Part shown: piece after piece, positions 1-12,353 of the stretch
Numbering within the stretch: position 1 is the stretch's first letter
Layout: every line of letters starts with the position of its first letter
NCBI GenBank assembly: GCA_032207245.1
Contig: CM063504.1
Span: forward strand, 85,580,624-85,644,623
Reading direction: 5' to 3'
Origin: Pardosa pseudoannulata
Lineage: Eukaryota > Arthropoda > Arachnida > Araneae > Lycosidae
Length of the DNA: 64,000 nt
The notes under the pieces: generated by a model
Database searches by the model: none
The model's input: only the letters and a program-made list of their open reading frames with translations
What the model was told of the DNA's origin: nothing
Made by a program: the position numbers and the translations under genes

Positions 1-270
1 TGTTTTGAGTTACCCTTTCTCTCTAGGCCAGAATACGTCTGGAGTCATATTCCAGGCTAAATCGGAACTCGTCAGTGACCAGCACTTAACACCACTTATG
101 TTGCGTCCAATCTCGATCTCCAGCATCCCAAAGTCTTTGGACTTTCGGTTCTTTAGGTTAAAGGAATACGCACCATTTGCCTACGTGCATTAGAGGGCTA
201 CCTTGGCAAAACCTATTACTGTTTGGTTTGAAACCCTCTGTTTTGTTACCAAAAGAACTCCCTTTGCAGC
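1..270 (-). pseudogene. Tc1-like transposase remnant, cut by window edge
   Basis: Read on the minus strand, this encodes broken pieces of a Tc1/mariner transposase. A segment reading IPLT is followed by RLWDAGDRDWTQHKW and then, after a stop, VLVTDEFRFSLEYDSRR. This order matches the family layout around the first catalytic Asp (usual form: V-L-F-T-D-E-S-R-F). In-frame stops and at least one frameshift show it is dead. The rest of the element lies left of base 1, so neither the C-terminal catalytic residues nor the terminal repeats can be judged. The family call rests on motif order only. Confidence 0.72.
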
Positions 271-1417
271 TGAGTAGAGTAGTTTCGACTACCTGTTAAT
301 GTGAATAACCGGTTATCAATTACTGTGGTAATGCGCGGACCAACGTTCCCAGTTTCTTGAAATTAGTCCCAAAGCCTAGCAATAACACTCCTTCCATTCC
401 AACAAATTCCGCTACATTGTGTTTGAAAAAATTCGTCTTACGATAATTCATTAGTTATAGATTTCGGTAAATCGCATTGTTGTGACGTTATCTAATCATC
501 CTTTACGAATTAAAGTTTGAGCATTGCGTTTCATGAATGTGACAATACAAACTAATAGTTTCTACAAAATCGTGATTTCCGTACTTATATAAATTTTCTG
601 CCTTTTGACGTCACGAGCGTCATTTTGCATATGAAGATGATATTTTTTAAAATTTTCTTCACTTTTGATGAATATGCCTGTTTTGATTTACATAATTTGT
701 AAGTCGAATTTTTTGCGTAATATCTTTTTTATTCACGTGCTTCTCTAATTTTTTGAGCAGTCTGTACTATCTATTTACATATTGGTCGAAACTAAAACAT
801 TAAAAAACAAAATATTAATAGAAAGGAAAATTGCAATTTTTAGAAAATACATTTAAAAAAATTGAGAGTGGTGAAATTTTATTTATATACGTAATCATAA
901 AAATAAAGGACTCGGGCGATCTGACATCATTTTTAATACAGAAAAAATATGCATATTACCTTCAATATATGACATCATTCTTTTGATCCGTAGCAAAAAT
1001 ATCTTTTCACATTGTTTTCGAACTTTTTTATTAAAAGCTACAAAAAAGAAATAATGTTTCATGATTTGTAAGTAAATCTTCTCAAACAAAAAGTCTAAGT
1101 ACAATGGAAGAATAGACAATCCAATTTTAGAAGTTCGTGCAAATGTCAGTTTGTTTTTCAGTCGGATTTTCTTTGATGTCGTGATGACATACAGTAATAA
1201 TTGCCTACAATTTTTTTATATTTTTCCCCGCTTTACGGTAATACGAATAGTGTATTTATAATTCAAACAAAAGAAAATACATTTGGTGCTCAAGGTCTAA
1301 CAAGCATTTCCTTCCCCCCCCTAAGAATATGTCAACTAACGCACGTCAGCAGTCTGCCAACAACGACCTACCACCATGTACACTATGTACCATGTACCAT
1401 GTAGTGGGTAACCATGT
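271..1417. other. AT-rich intergenic DNA, nothing recognised
   Basis: No gene, RNA or repeat family could be recognised here. The short open frames have stop-rich neighbours and look random. Confidence 0.5.
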
Positions 1418-1444
1418 ACCCGTCTAAACGGAGTTTAGACGGGT
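1418..1444. repeat. 12-bp perfect hairpin with 3-nt loop
   Basis: The arms ACCCGTCTAAAC and GTTTAGACGGGT are exact reverse complements around the loop GGA. Upstream lies a cluster of ACCATGTA repeats. This could be the subterminal hairpin of a degraded transposon, but no partner end was found. Confidence 0.6.
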
Positions 1445-1804
1445 TAAACGGTTTTGACCATCAACCAAGCTCGATTATTTCATTGGTGGATATAAGCATA
1501 ATATAAGGTGGATATAAGGGTTATAAAACAATGCAATCTTGTACGCGCTTGGTGTAAGGGAACCATCTCGATTTAGATCACTATCATGAGGGGTATCTTT
1601 CTCCTGATTCCGCACCTCTCCTTCCTTCACCGACTTCCCAGCAAGATGAGATATGGTCCCACACATTTATTATACACGTTCTCATCTATTACAGCGAGAT
1701 GTTTCATTATTCGATTAAGTTCGAATTGCAGCTGTATCCCGGTCATAGCTTGCATACTAACTACTAATTCTTGAGGTTTCAGAATGATTTACAATGTATC
1801 CTAT

Positions 1805-1960
1805 ATGAGCACAAGATGACCTAGTGGTTCGTGTGCTCTGCTAGAATCTCCCTTCGACCCTGCAAGATTCAAATCTAGTAAGTCTTCGACTCCAGTAAAG
1901 TAGAACTCTACCTGTTAGACAACCATTCAACAATTCTAAGAAAAACTTTATGGGTATTAA
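1805..1960 (+). repeat. tRNA-derived SINE, degenerate
   Basis: A tRNA-like head is visible. An A-box-like TGACCTAGTGGTTCGTG is followed about 40 nt later by a decayed B box, GATTCAAATCT. It lacks the pairing expected of a functional tRNA, so it is called a SINE head. Confidence 0.5.
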
Positions 1961-2204
1961 AGGTTGAGAATTACTGTTTTAACAGATTACAGATTTTATG
2001 CGTACGGGAAGTGTATGGAATAACTGGACCTCTTATTGAAGTGTCTTCACATCTCATCGAGAGTTAGGCTACTCTTGTCCAATAATTTCTAAAGCAGACA
2101 CATCGTTTAATTGGTTATGTAAGCTTCGATTCATATAATGAAACAAAATGATCACTAAAAATAAATAAATATAGATAGAAACGTTGTATAACAGTTATAT
2201 ATAC

Positions 2205-2735
2205 CAAACGATGGCTCAATAGGTAGGGCGCTGTTCTCCGACACCAGAGTTCACAGGTTCGAAAATCACTGATTACACGAATGTTCTTCCCCATTCGGAA
2301 TCAGCTTTCTGCAGTAGGTCTCGTAGCAAAACAGTAGACCTTAGCGCAAGGTCGTAGGCAAGGGGAGGGATTCGGGGGACTGCCCCCCCCCCCGAAATTT
2401 TGAAAGACCATTTTGTAGATAGACAATGTTCCACGTTTGTGTATGTATGCGCTATCTGCCTAACTGTTCATGAACATAAAGTTATTCTCTTAAAAAAACC
2501 ACTCAGACCATAAAAGTCTTCCCTTTCCGCTAGCCAGAAATACAGCACTATATTTCGGAAATACAGTGCTTTCCCTTTCATCAATTGAAGTACCATTCAC
2601 AAATAAAGATGTCTTTCTCCCTTGGTCCCCCTCCGAAAATAATTTCTGGCTACGGCCCTGCCTTAGCGCTCCAAACCAAACCAAACCTCATTAGCCTTCG
2701 TGCAGCAAAACAGTAGTCTGTAGCACTTTCAATAA
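2205..2735 (+). repeat. tRNA-derived SINE (family A), split by a MITE
   Basis: The head has an A box (TGGCTCAATAGGTAGGGCG) and a B box (GGTTCGAAAATC). The body then reads CGGAATCAGCTTTCTGCAGTAGGTCTC. After an interruption at 2347-2660 it resumes with the family tail CTCCAAACCAAACCAAACC and a second partial tail copy. Related copies sit at 43540-43722 (minus), 49305-49465 (plus) and 63588-63655 (minus, tail only). Confidence 0.7.
2347..2660. mobile_element. hAT-type MITE with 8-bp target duplication
   Basis: This 314-bp insertion is flanked by an exact 8-bp direct repeat, CCTTAGCG (2339-2346 and 2661-2668). Its ends are imperfect inverted repeats, CAAGGTCGTAGGCA and CAGGGCCGTAGCCA. An 8-bp duplication with CAGGG-type ends is characteristic of hAT elements. 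It has no coding capacity. It carries a C-run near 2386-2396 and a subterminal CCGAAAATAATTTCTGGCTAC, which recurs at 59595. Confidence 0.8.
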
Positions 2736-2763
2736 TTATATAAAAAAAAAGTGTAATAAAATG

Positions 2764-2764
<1 letters not shown>

Positions 2765-2799
<35 letters not shown>
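2765..2799. repeat. (AT)n microsatellite
   Basis: An uninterrupted AT dinucleotide run. Similar runs occur at 4134-4162 and 7277-7345. Confidence 0.95.
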
Positions 2800-2800
<1 letters not shown>

Positions 2801-3070
2801 CTGAAAGAACATTTTCTTTTGTTTCAACCTATAGTTTCACAAAACAAAATATGATAATGTTCAAACATGTTAAAAAAATGGAAAATATGGATTATTTAAT
2901 GCTAAATATTTGTATAAATAGCCTTTGAAATAGCGGCATAATACTTATAACGAAACATTTGCAAAACTCTCTTTAATTCAATTTGGTTGGCTCAGAAAGT
3001 TAAGATTAAGAGAAATAAACCATGAGTTTGGCGAGTTTTGAATGACTTTAAGAAATAGAATTACATATAT

Positions 3071-3703
3071 ACCGTATATTTTCGTGTATAAGCCACGATA
3101 TTTTGGGGGCTATTTGAACACCTAAAGTGAAAGGGTAGGCTTATATTTATGAAAAAGTTATCTTTATATAGGGTTACCAGAGTTGAATCTTGTTAGTATC
3201 TTAAGTAAAAATATCATTGGCCGCATGGTCTAGCGAAGTGATTATCAAACCGTGCACCGCAGCAGTAATCTAAATAAGTTAGTGTAAAATTGTGAAATTA
3301 AGACAGCATGAAGGTAATTAACTAATTAAGGCATTTTAATGAATTAAGGCATGAAGGTTTAAAATGTTAGTTGTTTTTCCTCGCCACTTTTGAAATACAT
3401 TAAATGATGTCCTTGTATTTGTCAAGAGGTGCAGCCGATTCTTTACCTATGCAGTACTTAAATTGGATGCCATGACAAAAAAGGTTTGAAAAGCATTGAT
3501 CTAGCATTTTTACATTAAAGTAATTTGATTGGAAATTATATCCACCTTTTACCTGCTTTGTAATATTCTCGGCTTATTGGAGAGATATTTGAATGTTCTA
3601 GAAATTGTTTTCCATTTCGGCTTATATACTGGTTTTGAAATTTGGATAAATTTTTTAAGGAAAATCACATTCTCGTCTTATATTTGGAAATAGTCGGCAG
3701 TTA
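3071..3703. mobile_element. Possible MITE with diverged inverted ends
   Basis: The left end (ACCGTATATTTTCGTGTATA, then AGCCACGA) roughly mirrors the right end when reversed (CCGACTATTTCCAAATATAA, then GACGAGA). The motif GGCTTATAT recurs inside in both orientations. No clean target duplication could be set. It lies just upstream of the splice acceptor of the secreted-protein gene, so it is probably within that gene's first intron. Confidence 0.35.
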
Positions 3704-3737
3704 AGTAAACTGAAAATGTGTTAACTTGTATTTTCAG

Positions 3738-3976
3738 GAAAATGGGCAGAAGATTTCTATTACTTTTGACTGTGATTGCTGCATCATACAGTATGAGCAA
3801 TGCTGCGTCATATTCCATGTCATGTGTATACATTAATGGAGAACAAAGATGCACCTCTAATGATGATCCAAATGGGAACAGGGCAGGAGCTGCTGCTGGA
3901 GTCTATGGAAATAGAGGAATGGTGGCCAGTGGTGTGGGAAATCCAGATTATTACAATATTAACCGTGACCAGATAG
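3738..3976 (+). CDS. Secreted protein gene, first coding exon
   Basis: The acceptor TTTTCAG ends at 3737, translation starts at 3742 and the donor is G|GTAAGA. It codes the signal peptide, the two-Cys segment, an Ala/Gly stretch and a VYGNRGMVASGVGNPDYYN block that resembles the later exon units. Confidence 0.8.
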
Positions 3977-4132
3977 GTAAGAACCTTTAAAACTAAATAA
4001 CAAGTGCATAACTCTTTAGCTAAAAGGAATCACGTTCAGCAATAAATAGAGAATTTAATTATTTATTATGATGTATACTTAGTATGTATATTCATAAGTA
4101 AATGCAGCATATTTATCATAATATTAAAGAAT

Positions 4133-4169
<37 letters not shown>

Positions 4170-7100
4170 TTTTATTTTGTATATTCTAAACATTATAACT
4201 GTATAATTTTCTAAGGGAATCGAACTTGATGTCAAACAAAATGCACTTACTTATTGTTCCAAAATGCAAAGCTAAAGAAATATTCCTCATATATATGCAT
4301 ATATATATACATATACACTAACTGCTTTGTGCCTAGATTTTAGTCTAGATAATTAAGGTTTATTTATTTCAAAATTTAAATTAATTTGTATATCAGACAT
4401 TTCTTGCTAGTGACCTTTGGACTGCATCAATTTTGTGACCCACGAAAGCTTTTTAAAAATGAAAAAAATCACAGCTCTATAGTATTTTTTTAATGAAATG
4501 CATTAAAAATCAATACAAAACTTTTAACTTCTAAATTCGTCCTTGTTTTATTTTCTAACATTAGCATTAGCAAAGCTGGGGTGGACATCCATTCATTAGT
4601 TTACCAACCACAATACTCTCATTAAACATCCTTTTAAAAATTTTATTTTGATTACATTATTAATTTTAGTTCTTCTTCAAGCAAAGTTTTCCTTTATGCC
4701 ATTTGTCAATATTAATTTAAATAAACAAACACTATTGAGTGATTGTTTTGAAAATTCACTTGTTTGGAGTGTAATACCTTTTTAATTAATTTTAATTTCA
4801 CTCTTATACAATAGTCAAATAATTAGTTTTATAAGAGTTTTAATTACTTTCTTTAATCTTTAAAAAAGCAATTTTTTTATTTTGATATCTACTTTTACAT
4901 GTTTAATCTTATATTTAAAATGTACAAATTGTTAAGAGCTCTAAAAAAATGTTTTATAATGCAGGGTCTCCAACTGCTTTAAGCATCTAAAATGTTTAAA
5001 CCTTGGATTTTTAATTAAATTATGCATATTAATTCCTATTGGCATTTATGTCCAACTTACACAGTTTTGTATTTTCTGGATGGTTTAGGACAGGGCAGGG
5101 TACAACACATTTACATTGTTTTGCATAAATTGGCCAGTTATGAAAGTGCAGCCTTCAATCATTCATAAAGTTTGCAATGTGGTCTATGGGCCATTACAAG
5201 TCCAAAAGCCCTGCTGTAGATTATATTACATACCCACAATTAAACAATTTCAAAAATAAAACAACTCATTTCAATAAAATAAATAACAATTTTTAAGTTT
5301 ATTTTTTTATAAACTTGAGAAGTATAAACTGATAATAGTGCTAAGATATATAAGTGCCATGTTGAGCACTCGCCTATCAGAAAAGCACTTACATTTTTTG
5401 TAAAATTATTTTAAGAGAAACAGCATACATAAAAAATTTTAAATATTAAGTGTGTGACACAAATAAAATGTCAAATGCTTCTAATTTAGCAAATGATCAC
5501 AATATTTATATTTTACAACTAAAAATTTATTTAAAAAATCATGTACTGGCTTATTCTTTTTTAAATGAAAGAGGATACATACTCATTAACTGGTATAAAT
5601 TTCAAAATATTATTATGAATAGTATTTTTCATGTCATAATTTAAAAATCAGATTTCATTTCAGAGAAAAAATTAATAATTTTTAGAAATTTTTAAAAATT
5701 AGTGATATATTTTACATATTTTTTTATCCGATTTTCCAAAATTTTTTGGAGTGTTAAGGTCACATGAAGACTGGAATTATTATTTGATATCTCTAGAGGA
5801 AGATGCACAAAAAATCTGTGAAAAATGTTAAAACAAAAAAAATAAAAACTAATTACAATTTTGTAAAAAGGGCTTCAAGAAGTTCTGCATGTAGTCTCAA
5901 ATTCCTAATACCAAATATCATACATGTAGCTCTCACCATTTCCACACAATAGTATCTGCAGACACACAAGCACTCTTTTCTATTTATATATATATATTTA
6001 GAAAATTTAAAATACAGCATAAAAATATATTTCTTCTAAAAATATAAATATTTTTGAGTTAGTATGAAATTTAAAACTCTTTGATGATATTTCAGGGTAT
6101 GGTGGAGAAATTCCAAATCAAGATGGAAATCCTAATTGGGACCCTAATTCTCAACAATACCCTGGTAAGATCAACTTTAATTTATATCAAAAATTTAAGT
6201 AAATGAATTTATGAGTAAAATTTTATGAGGATGGGAAAACATAACATATAAAAGTAAAGTAAAAAAATAAGAATCTCCTGAAGATGTGGAGACTGTGGAT
6301 AATAAAAAAATTAAAATGAACATACACAGTTAGTTAACATTAACATCATTAGACTTAAGTATCTATTCTGACTTCTATACTAAAAAATTTGAACTAATCT
6401 TTTATAAACATTGCAATTGCATTAAGAAGTATAGGAAGCAAAGATTCTGTCCATAACCTATGAATGAATGAATATGTGAAAGTATCAATAATATACATAT
6501 GTGTGTGACATAAAGAAATTTATGGAAAACATATCTATGTTCTGTCAAAAACTTGTAACACATTCCATACAAATGAAGAAAAAGGAGGATTTATTATTTC
6601 CTAAAATATATATGAGTGTTTGGCTTATAATATATAATATAATGTATTTAATGTATTGTAATTTAATGTAAGTAAAAAAAATAGTGCACATACTTTTATA
6701 CATACACGATTAAAATCTTTAGAAACATTTAAAATAAATAAATAAATAAAACTTACACAACTGTAAAGTAAAAGTGAATGATAATTTAGCATTTGTTAAC
6801 ATATTATCATATCTATTATTGTTATAAATCTTCATATAAAGCGGTTATATACAGCATTATAGAACTTAAACATTTTCTCAAGGCTAAAAAAAGTTTTCAT
6901 AGCCACAATATAAATATAAAATTTGATATGCTAAAAGAGCAAAGTATTTAAATTTTGTTTAAATTTAAATATCTTAAACTGATATTCAGTTAAAGATACC
7001 ATTCAAATGTCTTAAATTGAAAAATATCGTACAGCAGAGACGGGGACAAATGAAAAATTTACCTCTAACTGGTGTCATAACGGAAATACAATAATGCTGT

Positions 7101-7273
7101 TTGAAAATAACTTTTTAACATTAATCTTAGTTGTCCATATTTGAAAATATTTATTAACAAAAAGATTTTCAAGAATCAAAGTTACACATACAAAAAGTTT
7201 GTGCAAAATATATTTGATTTAGAGAAGTTACTACACACATTTCCAGAATAATGACACAGATGAAATAACCCTC

Positions 7274-7326
<53 letters not shown>

Positions 7327-9961
7327 GTGTGTATATATATATATCAGCATAATAAGGCTAAATATCTCTCCTACAATTTTATTTTCCAAATCATTTGTAA
7401 TATCAATAAAATCTAATCTTTGTGTTATATTAGATTCTAGCACTAATAAAGCAAATGATAATAATTTTGATTGACTAATTAAGGTTCTAGAGACAGTTTT
7501 AATTTATTTTAATGAAGAAAATACTTTTTCTTCTTACAAATAGATATTGTGAGAGTTAAAAGTTTATTTCAATTCTGTTTCAACATTTGTAACTTTTACA
7601 CATTTTAGTTTTTTACTAACTCTTCAAAATATGATACCAGATTATGAAACATGATAAATATATGGAAAATGGAGTTACTTTAAAAGTGAGAGACCTGAGC
7701 ATGTGAACCAAATTAGCTGCCATTAGTTAAACCCGGATGGTGACAAGTTCCTCAAAAATTAATCTATATCACTCCTATCCCCATTTTACAGCATTAAGAA
7801 TGTTAGTTGGTTCAATAGCTAGGGTGAATGTTTTTTACTCAAGGACTAATAAAACCTGGAGTTACTAATTGAAGATTTCGAATTGGTACAAACATTTATG
7901 TTCATATGGAATTAGAATCTACAAACTCTTGGCCTGAATATTGAAATGGCATCATTTATTACTTTCTTTTATTTCAATTTATTTTGTTCTAGTTTTTTAA
8001 TAATTATAGTTAAGCTACATTAAATTGAAATAAACTAAATGTGACAAAGTTTAACAATAAAAAGGAACAATAGAAAGGAATAATAAAAAGGAATAATTAG
8101 AAATAATAGGAAATCTAACCTGTCTTCTAGATAGGGCAGAGAGATAAAGGAACTATTATGGGCATCTGGAAATTAAATTTTTCAGCTGTCCTTTAAACAG
8201 GACAATGGGATAAAATAAGTTAAGAAAGATTTTCCACAAAAGTAAAGATAAAAATCTGGAGAAAGCTAACATTATTTCTAGTTAAAATCTATCTAAAGCA
8301 GTCATATAAATTTGACTCTCAAATTTAATGGCATTTATAATAGGTGTATTTTGATTTCAGTTTATGGAACTAATGATGAAGGTGGAATGGTTTATGCAGG
8401 ACCTAATAATGGAAATTTTCCAAGATTTGGTAAAATGTTTTTCTTATTTTTTAAAGCACACAAATTTAAAAAAAAAAAAATACTTAAAATCCAAATTCTA
8501 TACAATATATTTTTTTATAAATAAGTTAATAATTTTACTAAATTATATTTTTTCTGTAAAATGAAGTTTATAAAAATACCAAAATAAGTTGGAAATAAGA
8601 AAAGTGAAAAAGTATGAGATAAAACAGAAATAGTTTGAAACGATAAAATAAAAAGAAGAATCATATAATATATAAAAATATATATAACAGAAAAGATAAT
8701 TACATAATAATATTAAATAGAAAAAGTTATCAAAATTTTAACGGCATAAAATTTGTGTATTTGTGTGTAATACGACAATTTCTAACTTTTATGCTTCCAG
8801 AGACACATTCTGAACAATACTAACATTACTTAAAAAAAAAAAAAGCCTCTTTTTCTGGCAATTGTCGATGATTCCCTTTAACACTAGAATTACGGTAGTC
8901 TTTGTATACCTAGAATTACGGAGGGTGTCATTTTGACCCCTTGATAAGATATCTGCATATTTCTCTATATGATATAATATATTTGTGAAAAATAAATTAA
9001 AATAACACAAATTATGACAACTACAGTTTGTTTTTAAAAATATACAGACTTTGAAGGTATGTAGGATAAATTAAACGATTTATTACTTCTCTCCTAAACT
9101 TTGATCACTTGGTCTCATTTAATCTTTTCCTAAATATGGAAATCTGTTTAATAAGTATTTTGTCCTAACATCTACTTCTAGTCAAAATTATATTCCAAAT
9201 TTATTGAGCTTGTTAGGCATGTACTGCAAAAAACGGCATCTTGTTTTTGCAGGGAATAACTGTTCTTCAAATGTAATATTTTCATTTGGTTTGTAGCAAA
9301 GCTTACAGTTTTCTATAAAAGTATTCCATACCTCGGATATTAGTGTAAATTTATTACACTGCAAACATTAAGACCTTGTTAGCTTATTTTCAAAACTAAG
9401 AAATTTCATAACTTCCGGAAACTTATCTCTACTCAGTTTCATGAAAAATCTTTGGTCCCCAAGTCTTGGACCACAAACTAAGAATTGGTAAGCCCTTGGC
9501 GGTTAATGCCCCCTTACGTACAACAACGCTATGAATGCTTCCAGTTCTGCTAATAAAATAGTGAAAGAGTCATTATGAAGTTTACACTTGTCTTCAACAT
9601 CAGTATATAGCCTGCCTTATTTCTATAGTCATTTGTTACTGCTAAAATAAAAATACGATTTTCTTGAAATCTTTACTATTTCATAAATCACAATAATTTA
9701 GAAAAAGTCAAGAAAGGATTAAGATATTTGCAAAAAAATAGAAGAGCTGTCAGAGATAAAAGTTTGCTATATGCCAAAATGACCCCTTTCATAATTCTAG
9801 TGTTAAAGGTGAACCAGTCAGATTGAAAATTGCTGGTGTAATCAATATTTCCATTACATTTGCTACTCATTTTATGAGTCTTATCTGTACAGTAATGGTA
9901 CCCTATTTAAAAAAAAAAAAAAAGTTAAGATTTATATTTAATGTTTTTTGTGTTCATACAT

Positions 9962-10000
<39 letters not shown>

Positions 10001-10384
10001 ACTATACATAATACCAACTACAGGTGAGAAAGTGTTTAGAATCAGTAATTATTCTATACTCAGTAATAACAGTGTATGCTACTTTATTGACTTTAATAAA
10101 CAATTCCCATTTGAAATTAAAAACCATAAAGATAATCTGAACACATGCTAAATAATAAATTCAATTTTGAATTTAAAAAAAACTTTATCCAGATCTAATT
10201 TTAAAAAGATATTCAAATGTAGGTTTTTCAAAATAAATATTTTATTTTAAATTTTAAATTTCCATTGAAAAACAAAATATAAAATACTTCATTATGCATG
10301 CATGTACATTCATTAAACATCTTTAACTTTCATTTAGATAATCCCTTTCAATTTGTACAAGACTTTATGAGGGGAAGGCGGTAA
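3742..10384 (+). CDS. Small secreted Gly/Asn/Tyr-rich protein, four coding exons
   Basis: The coding exons 3742-3976, 6096-6164, 8361-8429 and 10338-10384 join in frame to 420 nt (139 residues). Every junction is AG/GT and phase 1. The ATG at 3742 lies 5 nt after a TTTTCAG acceptor, so a non-coding first exon lies upstream. Residues 1-21 form a signal peptide: two Arg, a Leu/Val core, then SNA. The mature chain is rich in Gly, Asn, Pro and Tyr and has only two cysteines (SCVYINGEQRC). It ends in the basic DFMRGRR. The family is not recognised; a structural secreted protein (cuticle or gland product) is a guess. The second and third exons are equal in length and both open with YG, which suggests exon duplication. 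Further 69-nt exons in the introns cannot be excluded. Confidence 0.78.
6096..6164 (+). CDS. Secreted protein gene, exon 2 (69 nt)
   Basis: The acceptor is TTTCAG and the donor G|GTAAGA. It codes 23 residues beginning GYGGEIPNQDGNPNW. It is symmetrical phase 1-1, so it can be skipped or duplicated without a frameshift. Confidence 0.8.
8361..8429 (+). CDS. Secreted protein gene, exon 3 (69 nt)
   Basis: The acceptor is TTTCAG and the donor G|GTAAAA. It codes 23 residues beginning VYGTNDEGGMVYAGPNN. It has the same length and phase as exon 2. Confidence 0.8.
8882..9802. mobile_element. piggyBac-type MITE at TTAA
   Basis: TTAA at 8878-8881 and 9803-9806 flanks a 921-bp segment. Its ends are inverted repeats, CACTAGAATTACGG and, at the far end reversed, CACTAGAATTATGA. 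Just inside both ends is an inverted TTTTGACCCC / CAAAATGACCCC motif. TTAA target duplication is the hallmark of piggyBac-like elements. No transposase is present. It lies in the third intron of the secreted-protein gene. Confidence 0.78.
9963..9992. repeat. Poly-T tract of 30
   Basis: An unbroken T run inside the last intron of the secreted-protein gene. No retroposon head was found next to it. Confidence 0.9.
10338..10384 (+). CDS. Secreted protein gene, terminal exon
   Basis: The acceptor CATTTAG leads into DNPFQFVQDFMRGRR and then TAA at 10382. The frame agrees with the phase-1 ending of the preceding exon. Confidence 0.78.
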
Positions 10385-10459
10385 TACAGCTGAAAAGAAA
10401 ATAATGGTATGTATTTCATTTTATTGTACATTATTTGCTCTTTAAATCAGAAAAATTAC

Positions 10460-10465
10460 AATAAA
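10460..10465 (+). terminator. Polyadenylation signal AATAAA
   Basis: A canonical AATAAA about 75 nt after the stop of the secreted-protein gene. It is the likely 3' end signal. Confidence 0.5.
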
Positions 10466-12165
10466 ATTTTATCAAAGGCATATTATTTAGGATTTAATTC
10501 TGTACAATCTTAAGTTTTAGAATAACATATTACAGGACATTGTCTACTTTAATGAGTACAGATGAAAAGTAATGATAAAAAAAATATTGACCATGAGTTT
10601 CTTAAATTTTCAGAGAGACATCACTCAAGCAATGAATTATTTTAATACAAATTCAAAAAAATTAAAAGACCAAAATTACTTATATAAAAACTTTTTATAC
10701 ATAAAGGTGTATATCAATAGAGCTGATTCTGGAGTTTTAATCACCAGCTTAGTTATGTGGCCAGCCACTATCATCCATGGTTCCTAATCAATTGATAACT
10801 TCAGTGCTTAGACCCTTACTATTATGTTTATATGACTTCTCTATACAACTGGCTACATAAAAAAATAAAAATATGCCCATCATATATCGAATTTTTTATA
10901 AAGATAATTATGCATATGTTATCAGAAGTGGCAAAATGCATCCACAAATATAGAGCTGAACTCTTCCTGCATTCTTATTTGTCATTCATTAGTAAAAAAT
11001 TTGATAATTCTATAATCTCATTCAGTTCAACTTTGGTTTATTAATAATCCTACACTGTTGAATATATTTTGTTTGATAAACCTTATCAAATATGTGTTTA
11101 CCATTTTCGTTTAGAACTGCTTTCACATCTATATATAGATATAAATTTAATATTAATTTAAAGGAAAACATCTAAATCAAAACACTGATTAAAAAATATT
11201 TTTAATTTCATTGTCTGCATTAGAGATTTGGCCATCTGTGTGCATGCATGCATTGCATACCCAATAACCTTTGCAATGTATGTGTGTATGATAAATTATA
11301 TTTTGTTTTAATTATTTGAGATTCTTACTCAATTCTTACTACCAAGTCTAGTAAGCACAAACTATTTACTAGCTAGAATCTACAAACTGTAAAATGTAGC
11401 AAGAATAAAAAATTACCAAGTAAATTTTATAGCTGGTTTTATTATCTAAAATTTTTTAATGTTGCTTGCATTGTATATCCAAATATTTTTTTTTTCAAAA
11501 CTTCCACAATTTAATAAATAATTATTTTAATCTTTGTTAACTCTGTTGAAAATACACTTCTTTCATAAAATTAAATGTTTTGTTAAAATATTTTTTAGGT
11601 AATGAAACTTATCCTCTTCACAGTATTTACAGCTTCTTTGATTGAAAAATAAAAATGTTTCAGACCTTAATTCAGGGTAAAATAAACTTTTATAAAATGT
11701 AGAAATGTATGCTATGTAATTATACATAAAATAAAATTTATTGTGATAAATCAATATAAAGTATGAAAGAAATGCTATTCCTTGCTATGTAAATTAATTT
11801 AATACTAATACAAACAAGAAAAAAGGAAGTTCTATCTTTTACCAAAAGATATTTTAATATACTGACAGCAAAAGAAAAAATTATGCTAAAAGAACTGAAA
11901 ATCAAAAAGGTATTAAAAATTGTAAAACAGGCATATTCACTTACTTCATGGAATAGTATAGTTAAAAGACAACCATGAATTTTAATGCTTAAAATAGTGT
12001 AAGATTCAATAATATGCTTAAAATAGTGCAAGTAAAAGATATGTTTCCATTTTGAAACTATATTGAAAAAAGTTTTTTCTAAACACTCTTATATTGTTAA
12101 ATATTTAAACAAATTAAAACTATAAACAAGGAAATTGACAAAATAAAAACTATAGCAATATAAAA
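10466..12165. other. AT-rich spacer between convergent genes
   Basis: No gene was recognised here. The secreted-protein gene ends on the left and SLC25A26 ends on the right. On the minus strand an ATTAAA lies near 12168-12173, about 70 nt past the carrier stop, and is a plausible polyadenylation signal. Confidence 0.5.
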
Positions 12166-12241
12166 ATGTTTAATAAATGTTTTAACTATTATAAATATAT
12201 TTTACACATAAGCTCTAAATATTACAAGAATTCAACAACAA

Positions 12242-12353
12242 TCAAAAGTTCAACAACAAAACAAAAAGTTGTTTTGATTTTTCATATGCCCCAAAGAAAA
12301 CAGCACCTCCAATAGATATCCAAAGAACTCTGGGTGTTATTCCAGAAAATAAA
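12242..12353 (-). CDS. SLC25A26: SLC25A26 exon 9 (terminal)
   Basis: The acceptor is TTTTTCAG. It codes [20 protein letters not shown] and then [12 protein letters not shown] (helix 6), ending in TGA at 12242-12244. Confidence 0.94.

Noticed and set aside
7231..7443. Open frame rich in Tyr-Ile repeats
   Set aside because: It is a translated AT microsatellite.
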